Position numbers and translations under genes: made by a program. The notes under the pieces are model-generated. The model had not been told where the DNA came from and ran no database searches. It worked only from the letters and a program-made list of their open reading frames with translations. DNA of 64,000 nucleotides. Source: Bacteroidota bacterium. GTDB taxonomy: Bacteria > Bacteroidota > Bacteroidia > B-17B0 > Aurantibacillaceae. Numbering within the stretch: the first letter of the stretch is position 1; each line of letters starts with the position of its first letter. Positions 8,043-16,681 of the stretch are shown here, piece by piece. Location: positions 1 through 64,000 of the forward strand of contig JAAFIL010000008.1 in assembly GCA_013297775.1 (NCBI GenBank). Direction: 5' to 3'.

Positions 8043-11000
8043 TTAATTTTCGATAATTAGTTTAGTGCGTGTAACATTGCCATTCATATTTTGAATGGTT
8101 ACTAAATAGATAGAGGCTTGAAGGAATGGTACATCTAAATGATACAATCCATCTTTACCTTTGATACTGCGTTTGTAAACCACTTTTCCGTTCACATCTA
8201 TTATACTTATATTCAATTCATCATTACCTAGGTTTGTATCAATTAGGTTTAATAAACCTTTAGAAGGATTTGGGTAAATAGTTATGGTATTCAACCTATT
8301 TATTTCATCTGTTTTTAAATGTGATGGTGTTTGATTTGTTCGCTGACTGGGAACTGGACTGTAAACAGTTGGGAACAAACAATCGGCACCCATTAAAGCA
8401 CTTTCGACAGACGATTGTGGACCACCTGCAATAAAAGGTAAAGCCCCTGGTGCGTTGCAATTAAAAATAGGTAAACCTATGTAGGGCTGCTCGCACCATA
8501 AAAGTGTTCCTGGAAAAGCGTTTGTAGCGGGGCCAACGTAAGTTTGACAATGATTGGGCCAAATATCTGTAACTGCATCAACCCAGCGATCGGCGCAGGC
8601 TTGTGTTAAACTTCCTTGTATTCCAATTTCGGCTTGCGATACTAAGGCTAAACCTCTTTCCATGGGTTGTTTCATTAAATTACCTCTCCACATCGTATTT
8701 TTCTGCGAGAGCTCGAATTCAAAACCAACATAAGCACTATCAATGTTATTGCAGGTTATAATAGGTGAGGTATTTGGCCCCGAATTGCTTTGGTTGTCGT
8801 AAGAATAAATCCCCTTCATATTGGTATTAAACAAGCCTGCACCTGTAACGTTATTTTGATTAATGAATAAATTACCTAAACTATTTTTAGCCGAAATACC
8901 AAACTGCATGTTAAATGGCCAAGGCTCAAATAAGTTATCATCAATAATCCTAATCTCATTTCCACCCACTTCAATAGGGTAATTATCGGTTTTAAATAAA
9001 TCAATTCCCCTAAAGGCTCTGTTAATTTTATTACTTACTATATTGCAAGTTCCTACAATAGACCAGTTGCTGCCACTAGTACCATTAAATGTTATAGCTC
9101 TATTGCAATAATTAGTATTTAGTATATTTATGCTATTCACGTCGGCTCCAAAATAATTTTCTTTAACGTTTATAGCATCAGCATAAGTACCATTGCTCAC
9201 TCCTGCCCCCATATTGTATGGGCCACTTTTTGTACCTATCCAAAGTCCCCATCTTATGTTATTAAACTCATTTTTTTCTATGGAATACTTGCATCTGTTT
9301 GAATACAGACTAACGCCAGATGAGCCTATTGGCACGGAAGGATTGTTTATGTCTTGAGTGCTTCTAAAAGTACCATAAGCCACCATTACTTCAAAAGCAT
9401 TATCGGCAAATACACCTACATTGCAATTCCAAAAACGGTTTCCAAAACTAGTTGAAGGTGTTGTAGGAACTAAATTTAACTTTGTATTCATTAGATTTGT
9501 AATAGTAACGTGAATACCCATACCACCAAAACTTCCATTTCCAGTATTATATACTTGAGTATTTTGAAAAGTATTTCTATGAGTTGTTAAACTAGCATTG
9601 GTTACTTCAATACCTTTACCTAGGCCATCAAATAAATTAAAATTATTAGTAATGGATCCTGGGTAGGTTAAGCCAATATCTACACCAACATTAGGTACAA
9701 TGCCGTTAGGATCTCCAAGGTTATTTATTTTAATTCCTATATGCCCAGGTTGGTTATTATAAGGAGACTTTAAATTACTTTGCATATAGTTTAAAAGTGC
9801 ATAAGGTGGCGTAAGTCCTGAGAGCGCACTAGAGGTAGTGTAGCGAAGCCCAGTAGTAAGAATCATATCTGAACTTGGCCACATTAATGTGAGTGGGTAA
9901 GTACCAAAAGGCATTTGTCGGCTAGAAAACACGCAGCCATTTATACCCAGTGCCAGAGTATTAAGTGTCGGAACCGAGTTACTAATTTTAATGCCAATGT
10001 AGTTTTTATTAAATACGACTCCTTCAATGTCTATTGGCGGATTGGGATTTGAATTAGTCAAACTAATGCCATCTAAGTCTATACCTACTTTTGCATCTTC
10101 AATCATACTATTTAATTTTCGACTGTTAGAGGTAATAACTCTACCGCCATCTTGCACAACAATACCATCCCACATATTTATACCACAAGCAAATAAGTGC
10201 GCACCATCTAAGTTTAATACAAGTCCTGACGGAACGATTATTTGTACATTAGGCATAATAAGTACTTCTGCGCTTTGAAACGTGGTGTTGTTTGTTAGAG
10301 TTATAGTGTTTTCAAGAAAGTAAGAGGTGTTAGAATAATTTCCTGATAAACTTGTTATAGGTAAAAGTCCAGCAGTAGATTGTGAGCAACAATTAGTGGT
10401 AACAATAACTGCTGTGGTTGCCGATCCAGCGCAGCCATTGGGCGAGTTGGCTGTAATTGTATATACTCCAGTTACCAAAGGGTTAGGACATACGTTTACA
10501 GTTGCCCCAGTGAGGTTAAGACCTCCATTGGGCTGCTGCCAAGTGTAGTTGACAGGGCCTGCGCTAAATGTGGTACTAGCCGATAAAACCGCACAGGTAT
10601 TGGCATTGGTGCAAAGGGTTACTGTATTAACCATTGGTAAAATAACATTGCCCGAATTGAGGGTAACTGCTGCACTACCAGTGCAACCATTTAGGCCTGT
10701 ACCCACCACATTATAGGTAGCCGGACCACCCGAGGGCGTAACAGTAATAACATTAGTATTAGGGTTCGTAATTGGCGAAGCGGACGACCAAATATATGAG
10801 TTAGCACCACTTGCGGTTAAAACATTAGGTATTCCCGAACAAATAATAGAAGGAGCGGTATTAATAGTTATGTTAGGTGCAGGTAAAACGGTAATAGTAA
10901 TTTGACTGGTTTTAGTACAACCATTACTATCAGTTCCCGTAACGAAATAGGTTGTTGTAACCAATGGTGTTACCGTTTTTTGGTTGCCTGTGCCACCCGA

Positions 11001-11945
11001 AGACCAATTATAATTAAGTGCGCCCGATGCCGTTAAAGTAACAGGCGTACCCGGACATACAGTTAATGCAGAAGCCGAGATGTTAACATTAGGAGCTGCT
11101 AATACAGTTACAGGTAAGCTAGCTGCGCCTAAACACGATGAGCCATTACTAACAGTTACCTTAATTAAACCACTACCTGATGAAGATGGTGCTGTTGTAC
11201 TAATAACATTGGTTGGTGAGATACCAGTCCACCCAACTGGCAAAACCCAACTATAATTAGAAGCACCACCAACAGGAGCAATAGAGTATTGATTATTGCT
11301 ACTCGGACAAACCATACTGGGACCCGAGATATTAATAGCATTAGGTAATGATTTAATCATTAAGCCACACCAGTTTGATGTTGGTGGAAAATAGGGACCA
11401 GAAACTACATGAATAATAATGGTATTAAGACCTGTTACCCAGTTGCTACAATGCCTGAAGTTATAAGGTGTATTGAATGTACCAGCATTGGGCGATACTA
11501 CGGGCGTACTCAAGTTGTTTACATAAATGTCGGCTACTATATTATCAGCCCAAATCGTCCAGTTAACGGCATAAACAGGATTAGCTGGTAGTGTAAATTG
11601 TACTCTATAGTATAGATGTAAGTTTGTTATTCCTGTGCCAACACAACCATGGTTGGCGGGGTCATTAGGAATACAGGCAAACGTGGGCGTTATCCAAGCG
11701 TGATTTGGATTAACACCGGGAGTTGCCCACCCAGCTACTGGTGCTACTCTGTATGCATTATTGTATGTTCCAGATATCCCATTTAATGAAACTTTCCAAT
11801 TAAGATCAGGAAAAGTTAAAAGAGGAATGTAACTATTAAAGGGGACACCTGCATTGGCGGTATTAAACATACGTTGATCGGGTTGCGCTAAAAACTGCAT
11901 CATGCAAATTAAAAATAAGCCGCTAATCATAAATTTTGTTTTCAT
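8043..11945 (-). CDS. Large secreted adhesin-like protein with T9SS type A sorting domain
   Basis: A 1300-residue exported protein. A signal peptide (about 1-20, MISGLFLICMMQFLA) leads into an N-terminal region that may bind ligand, then several Ig/PKD-like repeats between about 205 and 500, each with a core such as VCPGTPVTLTASGA or YNWSSGG. From about 540 to 1130 the sequence is N- and G-rich with repeated short strands, as in right-handed parallel beta-helices. The last 85 residues (ITIYPNPSKG, then VNGKVVYKR and a terminal LIIEN) are a T9SS type A sorting domain, which directs passage through the outer membrane and cell-surface attachment. No catalytic motif is seen; a role in adhesion or matrix binding is inferred from architecture only. 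Confidence 0.82.
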   Translation of the reverse strand: MKTKFMISGLFLICMMQFLAQPDQRMFNTANAGVPFNSYIPLLTFPDLNWKVSLNGISGTYNNAYRVAPVAGWATPGVNPNHAWITPTFACIPNDPANHGCVGTGITNLHLYYRVQFTLPANPVYAVNWTIWADNIVADIYVNNLSTPVVSPNAGTFNTPYNFRHCSNWVTGLNTIIIHVVSGPYFPPTSNWCGLMIKSLPNAINISGPSMVCPSSNNQYSIAPVGGASNYSWVLPVGWTGISPTNVISTTAPSSSGSGLIKVTVSNGSSCLGAASLPVTVLAAPNVNISASALTVCPGTPVTLTASGALNYNWSSGGTGNQKTVTPLVTTTYFVTGTDSNGCTKTSQITITVLPAPNITINTAPSIICSGIPNVLTASGANSYIWSSASPITNPNTNVITVTPSGGPATYNVVGTGLNGCTGSAAVTLNSGNVILPMVNTVTLCTNANTCAVLSASTTFSAGPVNYTWQQPNGGLNLTGATVNVCPNPLVTGVYTITANSPNGCAGSATTAVIVTTNCCSQSTAGLLPITSLSGNYSNTSYFLENTITLTNNTTFQSAEVLIMPNVQIIVPSGLVLNLDGAHLFACGINMWDGIVVQDGGRVITSNSRKLNSMIEDAKVGIDLDGISLTNSNPNPPIDIEGVVFNKNYIGIKISNSVPTLNTLALGINGCVFSSRQMPFGTYPLTLMWPSSDMILTTGLRYTTSSALSGLTPPYALLNYMQSNLKSPYNNQPGHIGIKINNLGDPNGIVPNVGVDIGLTYPGSITNNFNLFDGLGKGIEVTNASLTTHRNTFQNTQVYNTGNGSFGGMGIHVTITNLMNTKLNLVPTTPSTSFGNRFWNCNVGVFADNAFEVMVAYGTFRSTQDINNPSVPIGSSGVSLYSNRCKYSIEKNEFNNIRWGLWIGTKSGPYNMGAGVSNGTYADAINVKENYFGADVNSINILNTNYCNRAITFNGTSGSNWSIVGTCNIVSNKINRAFRGIDLFKTDNYPIEVGGNEIRIIDDNLFEPWPFNMQFGISAKNSLGNLFINQNNVTGAGLFNTNMKGIYSYDNQSNSGPNTSPIITCNNIDSAYVGFEFELSQKNTMWRGNLMKQPMERGLALVSQAEIGIQGSLTQACADRWVDAVTDIWPNHCQTYVGPATNAFPGTLLWCEQPYIGLPIFNCNAPGALPFIAGGPQSSVESALMGADCLFPTVYSPVPSQRTNQTPSHLKTDEINRLNTITIYPNPSKGLLNLIDTNLGNDELNISIIDVNGKVVYKRSIKGKDGLYHLDVPFLQASIYLVTIQNMNGNVTRTKLIIEN

Positions 11946-12262
11946 GTTTTCTGATTTTAAGTTGGAGGGAGAAGTTTGTTATTTAAATTTACATAAAAAT
12001 AACTTTACTTATTATGAGTTAATTCGTTTTAACAGTGTTAGCTTTACAATATTTAGTTTATTATGTAGAGTTAATTCGATTAAATTTACTACTAGTTATA
12101 TTATTGCGTCAAAACTAGTGCGCAGCCATAAGGCCTATTAACAAAAAATATTGATTTAAAATACCGATGTCGTAACATTATATTTGGAGGAATATAGAAC
12201 TAGTTAGAATATTTGCTGCTGCCATTTTACAATTATATTTCCTATTGCTTATCATTGTGTTA

Positions 12263-12422
12263 TACCAATATCGGTTCTAAAAGATACAAGTTGAAGCAGA
12301 ATTATTTTTCTTTTAGGCGACGAAAAAATTATAGGCGTAGCAAGGCCTACGGGTATAATTTTTGAGGAAGTATAAGAGAAAAAGAAACTGGGTCAACGTA
12401 TCTTTTAGAAATGATGTTGGTA
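12263..12422 (-). mobile_element. MITE-like family D element, copy 2
   Basis: A 160-bp element in the opposite orientation to copies 1 and 3. Its reverse complement matches the copy at 44998-45157 at all but one position. It has the same imperfect terminal inverted repeats (TACCAATATCGGTTC at one end, the inverse of the TACCAACATCATTTC end at the other) and TA at both borders. There is no coding capacity. Confidence 0.9.
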
Positions 12423-12528
12423 TTAGCTAATTAAAGCGATGGTTTTTTCGAAATCTCTTGTTCTTAAAACTTAACACTAAAGACTCATACATTTTCCTCC
12501 TTTTCTAATTTTACACGCCATTTTTTAT

Positions 12529-12788
12529 CCGTAAATGGCCAGTTGAAATCGTAATGAAAGACAAAAGTTGCAAGGATATTAGGAAGCGCAGGTTCGAGGA
12601 CTGTAAGAATAGCTAACGCTATTTTGAAGACCGCAGAACCGAGCATTTCTAATAGCCGCGGCAGATTTTGTTTTGTAATAGATTTCAACTGTCTATTTCC
12701 ATGTAACTCATTTTTAAGTTTTGATTTTAAATGTTTTACAGAGTTAGATATTTTATTCTAAAGAACTTCTTTCTTGAAATTACGGTTT
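12529..12788 (-). repeat. Head-plus-tail repeat: family C tail and family B head
   Basis: Read on the minus strand, the head (12788 to about 12701, CCGTAATTTCAAGAAAG to GAGTTACATGG) is followed directly by a 172-bp tail (12700-12529). The tail has inverted ends, AATAGACAGTTGAAATC against its near inverse GATTTCAACTGGCCATTTAC. The tail matches the one at 16381-16554 at about 95% of positions, while its head matches those at 6 kb and 39 kb. Confidence 0.85.
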
Positions 12789-12969
12789 ATACTGCCACTC
12801 ATCTAATCCAGTTTTTGTATAAACAAAGTTTTAATTCAATAACAACTATTATGTTGAAGGCTACCTTCTTTACGGTTTACTGTTACAATTGTTTATAATA
12901 GTATTTATTTCGGTTCAAGCTGTATTAACACTAATTACCAAAACTGTCAAAAACTAATAATGAATTGCT

Positions 12970-13001
12970 ATTGGCTAAATTAAGCGCATTGTGTACTTTT
13001 A
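12970..13001 (+). promoter_or_regulatory. Possible promoter of the BatA-dihydroorotase pair
   Basis: TTGG near 12970 and TACTTTTA at 12994-13001 are spaced like the Bacteroidota -33 (TTTG) and -7 (TAnnTTTG) boxes, with one mismatch in each. The -7 box ends only six bases before the ATG at 13008, so the transcript would have almost no leader. Confidence 0.4.
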
Positions 13002-13007
13002 AACACT

Positions 13008-15059
13008 ATGATTTTTGCTTATCCAGCATTCTTATGGGCACTCTTAGCTGTTTCTATTCCAGTTATTATCCATTTATTCAATTTCAGGAAATACAAAAAG
13101 GTTTATTTTACTAACGTCAAATTTTTAAAAGCCCTTCAACAAGAAACCCAATCTAAATCGCGCTTAAAAGAATTACTTATTTTGGCGGCTCGCATTTTAG
13201 CCATTGCTTGTTTGGTGTTAGCGTTTGCGCAACCCATCCTACCGAACAATAAGGGTGTTAAACAATCGGGTAAAAAAAGCATTAGTATTTACCTCGACAA
13301 TTCGTTTAGTATGGAAGCCGTTAACAAGCAAGGTACTTTACTCGATAATGCTAAACGACGCGCCGTTGAAATAATTAATGCTTTCGATAATGGCGATAGG
13401 TTTCAAATTATTAGTAACGATTTTGAAGGCAAGCAACAACGTTTATTGTCGAAAGAAGATGCTTTAACGGCCATAGACGAGGTTAAGTTATCGTCGGCTG
13501 TTAAAAACGCTAGTCAAGTTATTAAACGCCAAAGCGATTTTTTAAACGGTCAAAAAAGTAAACAAAAGCAAATTTACCTCATCTCCGATTTGCAACAGTC
13601 CACCTTTGATGCGACTGCCTTTGTAAACGACACCACCATTGCCGTTAACATTGTGCCTTTAAAAGCCAACCAAACGGCTAATGTTTATATAGACAGTTGT
13701 TGGTTCGAGAGTCCGGTGCAACAAAAAGGATTTATTTTAAAACTACACGCCAACATTATTAACCGAAGTTCGAAACCCATAGAGGCAGGCAGTGCCCGTT
13801 TGTTTTTAAACCAGCAAGCCATTGCGTTGAGTTCGTTTAGTGTTGAAGCCGAGTCTGAAAAAGAAATAACCTTTTCGTTCGAGTGTAAACAAAATGGAAT
13901 TAATTATGGCTCCATTAAACTAGAAGATTATCCAGTTACGTTCGATGATGAATTGCTATTTACGTTTAACTCGCAACTTAATATTTCAACCGTTCTAATT
14001 AATGGCAATAACGCTGCGAATAGTGGAATGTATTTTAATACCCTCATGCAAAACGATAGTTTGTTTCAATTCAAAGCTTTTAACGAAACAGCTATTGATT
14101 ATGCAGCCTTCAAATCCACCAACTTACTTATTTTAAATGAAGTAGAACAATGGAGCAACGGTTTACTTTCTGAACTCGAAAAATATACACAGAAAGGAGG
14201 GAGCTTGGTTATAATACCCGCACTCAATGCCGATTTAAAACAATACGAAACAGCTTATCAATTTTTAAAATTACCCTTAATCTTAACAAAAGATACGCAC
14301 GCTTTGCGGGTAAATAGTTTAAAAGAAAATCCTCTATTTTACGAAGGCGTATTCGAAAAAATAGATGAACGGGTTAATTTACCTTTGATTTCGCAACATT
14401 ATGTTCACGTTAAAAACAGTCGCAGTACCGGCCAAACTATTTTAAGTTTACAAAATGGCGATTTTTTTATTCAGCAAATACCGCATCAAAACAGTAGTAT
14501 CTATTTATTTTCATCCTCCTTATCCGATAAAGCCAGCAACTTTGGCAAGCACGCTTTGTTTGTGCCCAGTTTTATTAAGATGGCTATTTTGGGTTTAAAG
14601 CCCATTCCGCTTTTTTATACAGTAAAAACCAATGCACTCATTACTTTAGATCAAGCCAATTTAAGTGCCGAAGCCATTCCACATTTGGTAGAAAGCAACG
14701 CTAAATACGATGTGATACCCGAAATACGCAACCTTAACGGGAATGTTTCTTTATTTACACAACAACAAATTGAACAGCAAGGGTTTTATAATGTAAAATT
14801 AAATAACGTAACGTTAAACGGATTGGCCTTTAACTTCAACAGAAAAGAAAGTAATTTAAGTGTGCTAGAACCCGAAGCCTTGCAAACGCTTATCAATACT
14901 AAGAATTTATCAAATTTTAAACTTGTATCGGTTAGCGAAAATACATTAACCGATGCTGTAAAACAAGATAGCGAAGGCCGCACCTTGTGGAAATTTTTTA
15001 TACTTTTAACCCTAGTGTTTTTATTGGTAGAAACACTTCTAATCCGTTTTTTTAAATAG
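13008..15059 (+). CDS. BatA-type membrane protein with VWA domain
   Basis: A 683-residue inner-membrane protein. Residues 1-78 are the BatA N-terminal domain: two membrane helices (about 8-24 and 57-78) separated by the conserved loop with HLFNFRKYKKVYFTN. A VWFA domain follows, with the metal-ion-dependent adhesion site DNSFS at 97-101. The middle of the protein resembles the extracytoplasmic region of Bacteroidota BatA-like proteins and contains a GATase-like sheet (about 350-440). A final helix (about 660-680, FILLTLVFLLVETLLI) anchors the C-terminus. Function is unproven; related Bat proteins take part in stress tolerance. The stop codon is one base before the next ATG, so it forms an operon with the dihydroorotase-like gene. 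Confidence 0.85.
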   Translation: MIFAYPAFLWALLAVSIPVIIHLFNFRKYKKVYFTNVKFLKALQQETQSKSRLKELLILAARILAIACLVLAFAQPILPNNKGVKQSGKKSISIYLDNSFSMEAVNKQGTLLDNAKRRAVEIINAFDNGDRFQIISNDFEGKQQRLLSKEDALTAIDEVKLSSAVKNASQVIKRQSDFLNGQKSKQKQIYLISDLQQSTFDATAFVNDTTIAVNIVPLKANQTANVYIDSCWFESPVQQKGFILKLHANIINRSSKPIEAGSARLFLNQQAIALSSFSVEAESEKEITFSFECKQNGINYGSIKLEDYPVTFDDELLFTFNSQLNISTVLINGNNAANSGMYFNTLMQNDSLFQFKAFNETAIDYAAFKSTNLLILNEVEQWSNGLLSELEKYTQKGGSLVIIPALNADLKQYETAYQFLKLPLILTKDTHALRVNSLKENPLFYEGVFEKIDERVNLPLISQHYVHVKNSRSTGQTILSLQNGDFFIQQIPHQNSSIYLFSSSLSDKASNFGKHALFVPSFIKMAILGLKPIPLFYTVKTNALITLDQANLSAEAIPHLVESNAKYDVIPEIRNLNGNVSLFTQQQIEQQGFYNVKLNNVTLNGLAFNFNRKESNLSVLEPEALQTLINTKNLSNFKLVSVSENTLTDAVKQDSEGRTLWKFFILLTLVFLLVETLLIRFFK

Positions 15060-15060
15060 C

Positions 15061-16326
15061 ATGAGTACTGTAATTAAACAAGCTAAAATTATTGACCCCA
15101 ATGGTCCTCATCATTTAAAAACAATGGATGTGGTGATTGAAGGTGGAAAAATTATAGAAATCAAAAAAAACAGTTTACTTAAAGCCAACAAAGTTATTGA
15201 AGGCGATAACCTTTGCGTATCTGTTGGGTGGATAGACATGCAAGCGGTATTTTGCGACCCAGGACACGAGCATAAAGAAACCATTGAAAGCGGTATAAAA
15301 GCCGCAGCAGCAGGCGGGTTTACGGGGGTGTGTGTGCATAGCGCCAATAGCCCAAGCCTTAGTACAAAATCGCAAATTGAATACATTAAAAACAAAGCCG
15401 AAAATAAAGTGGTTACTGTTTTTCCGTTTGGAACGCTTACTCAAAAACAAGAAGGGCGCGATTTAGCGGAGATGTACGATATGCAACTTGCGGGGGCGTT
15501 TGCTTTTAGCGATTATAAATTAAGCATTAGCAATGCGGGCTTATTAATGCGAGCCTTACAATACAGCCACAACATTAACAGTTTTATTGTAGCCTATTGC
15601 AACGAAGAAAGTTTAACGCATGGTGGTCAAATGAACGAAGGCGAAACAGCTATTAAGCTCGGTTTAAAAGGCATTCCGGCAGTAGCCGAAGAAATTAGTT
15701 TAGCGCAGCACATTGCAGTATTAGAATATGTTGGGGGCAGGTTACACATCTCCACCATTAGTACCAAAGGAAGTGTAGAGCTAATTAAAAAAGCCAAAGC
15801 CAATGGATTGGCTATAACTGCTGGCGTTTCGGCCATGCACTTGTTTAAAACGGAAACCGAGTTAGAAGAATTTGATTCTAATTATAAATTGATGCCGCCC
15901 TTGCGTACTAAAAAAGATGTAGAAGCCTTGCGCAGAGCCGTAGAGAACGGGATTATTGATGTGATTGTAAGCGACCATCAACCGCAAGATGTAGAAAGTA
16001 AAGAATTGGAATTTGATTTGGCAGATGCAGGAGCTATACAATTGCAAACGGCGTTTAACTGTGCGTTGGCGGGTTTAAAAGAAGAAAACATTGAACACTT
16101 AATAACAGCGTTTACAAGCGGGCCGCGTAAAGTATTAGGCTTAGCACCCTTATTTATTGAAGAAGGACAAAACGCTGAATTAACGGTATTTACAACGAAA
16201 GATAGTTTTACTTTAACAGAAAAAAATAATAAATCATTATCGGCCAATACCCCTTTTTTAAATACAGCCCTGCCGGGGAAAGTAATTGGGGTTATCAATG
16301 GTGGAAAAAGTTATTGGAATGCTTAG
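15061..16326 (+). CDS. Dihydroorotase-like amidohydrolase lacking most zinc ligands
   Basis: A 421-residue amidohydrolase-fold protein of the type I dihydroorotase family. Typical blocks are present: GWIDM at 56-60, ETIESGIKAAAAGGFTGV at 74-90, LHISTISTKGSVELI near 228-243 and VSDHQPQD at 303-310. The metal site is degenerate. The HxH that follows the first D in active enzymes is QAV here (residues 61-63), the later H of the HAED region is C180/N181, and the second H of HVxHVST is T232. H229 and D305 remain. Proteins with the same losses are common in Bacteroidota, usually named dihydroorotase or pyrC. It is probably catalytically dead or uses another chemistry; a scaffold for aspartate transcarbamoylase is one possibility by analogy with known inactive homologues. 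One base separates it from the BatA-like gene. Confidence 0.82.
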   Translation: MSTVIKQAKIIDPNGPHHLKTMDVVIEGGKIIEIKKNSLLKANKVIEGDNLCVSVGWIDMQAVFCDPGHEHKETIESGIKAAAAGGFTGVCVHSANSPSLSTKSQIEYIKNKAENKVVTVFPFGTLTQKQEGRDLAEMYDMQLAGAFAFSDYKLSISNAGLLMRALQYSHNINSFIVAYCNEESLTHGGQMNEGETAIKLGLKGIPAVAEEISLAQHIAVLEYVGGRLHISTISTKGSVELIKKAKANGLAITAGVSAMHLFKTETELEEFDSNYKLMPPLRTKKDVEALRRAVENGIIDVIVSDHQPQDVESKELEFDLADAGAIQLQTAFNCALAGLKEENIEHLITAFTSGPRKVLGLAPLFIEEGQNAELTVFTTKDSFTLTEKNNKSLSANTPFLNTALPGKVIGVINGGKSYWNA

Positions 16327-16380
16327 TTCATGTTTTTAAGAAAGTACTGTTTTGAATAATGAGTTGCCTTTTACCTTTAA

Positions 16381-16554
16381 CCGTAAATAGACAGTAGAAA
16401 TCTATTACAAAACAAAATCTGCGGCAGCTATTAGAAATGCTCGGTTCTGCGGTCTTCAAAATAGCGTTAGCTATTCTTACAGTCCTCGAACCTGTGCTTC
16501 CTAATATCCTTGCAGCTTTTGTCTTTCACCACGATTTCAACTGTCTATTTACGG
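16381..16554 (+). repeat. Family C hairpin tail, second copy
   Basis: A 174-bp element from CCGTAAATAGACAGTAGAAA to TTTCAACTGTCTATTTACGG, so its ends form an almost perfect 20-base inverted repeat. It is the inverted counterpart of the tail at 12529-12700. A weak head-like segment (TTTTTAAGAAAGTACTG) precedes it at about 16333. The pair encloses the BatA and dihydroorotase-like genes and this copy borders the restriction-modification cluster. Confidence 0.88.
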
Positions 16555-16681
16555 TTTAACTCAGATTATGCACTAGTAACCTATTATACCAAAAGCAGGT
16601 CTTTAGAATAAAAGCTATAACTGTATTAAATAGGAGGTTGACTTGGTAGCTTTTTTTTATTTTGTTCAGGTTATGTGCGGG

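Larger units (their letters stand above)
11946..13007. other. Gene-free interval with three repeat elements
   Basis: About 1060 bases with no supportable gene between a minus-strand and a plus-strand gene. It holds a family D element (12263-12422) and a head-plus-tail element (12529-12788), listed separately. Bases 11950-12260 and 12790-12960 are AT-rich with nothing recognisable, apart from a likely promoter near 12970-13001. The 67-codon minus-strand frame at 12485-12688 runs through the tail repeat and is rejected. Confidence 0.65.

Noticed and set aside
12485-12688. 67-codon minus-strand frame
   Set aside because: It runs through the family C tail repeat; the same protein-like sequence would come from the second copy at 16.4 kb, and it has no family features.
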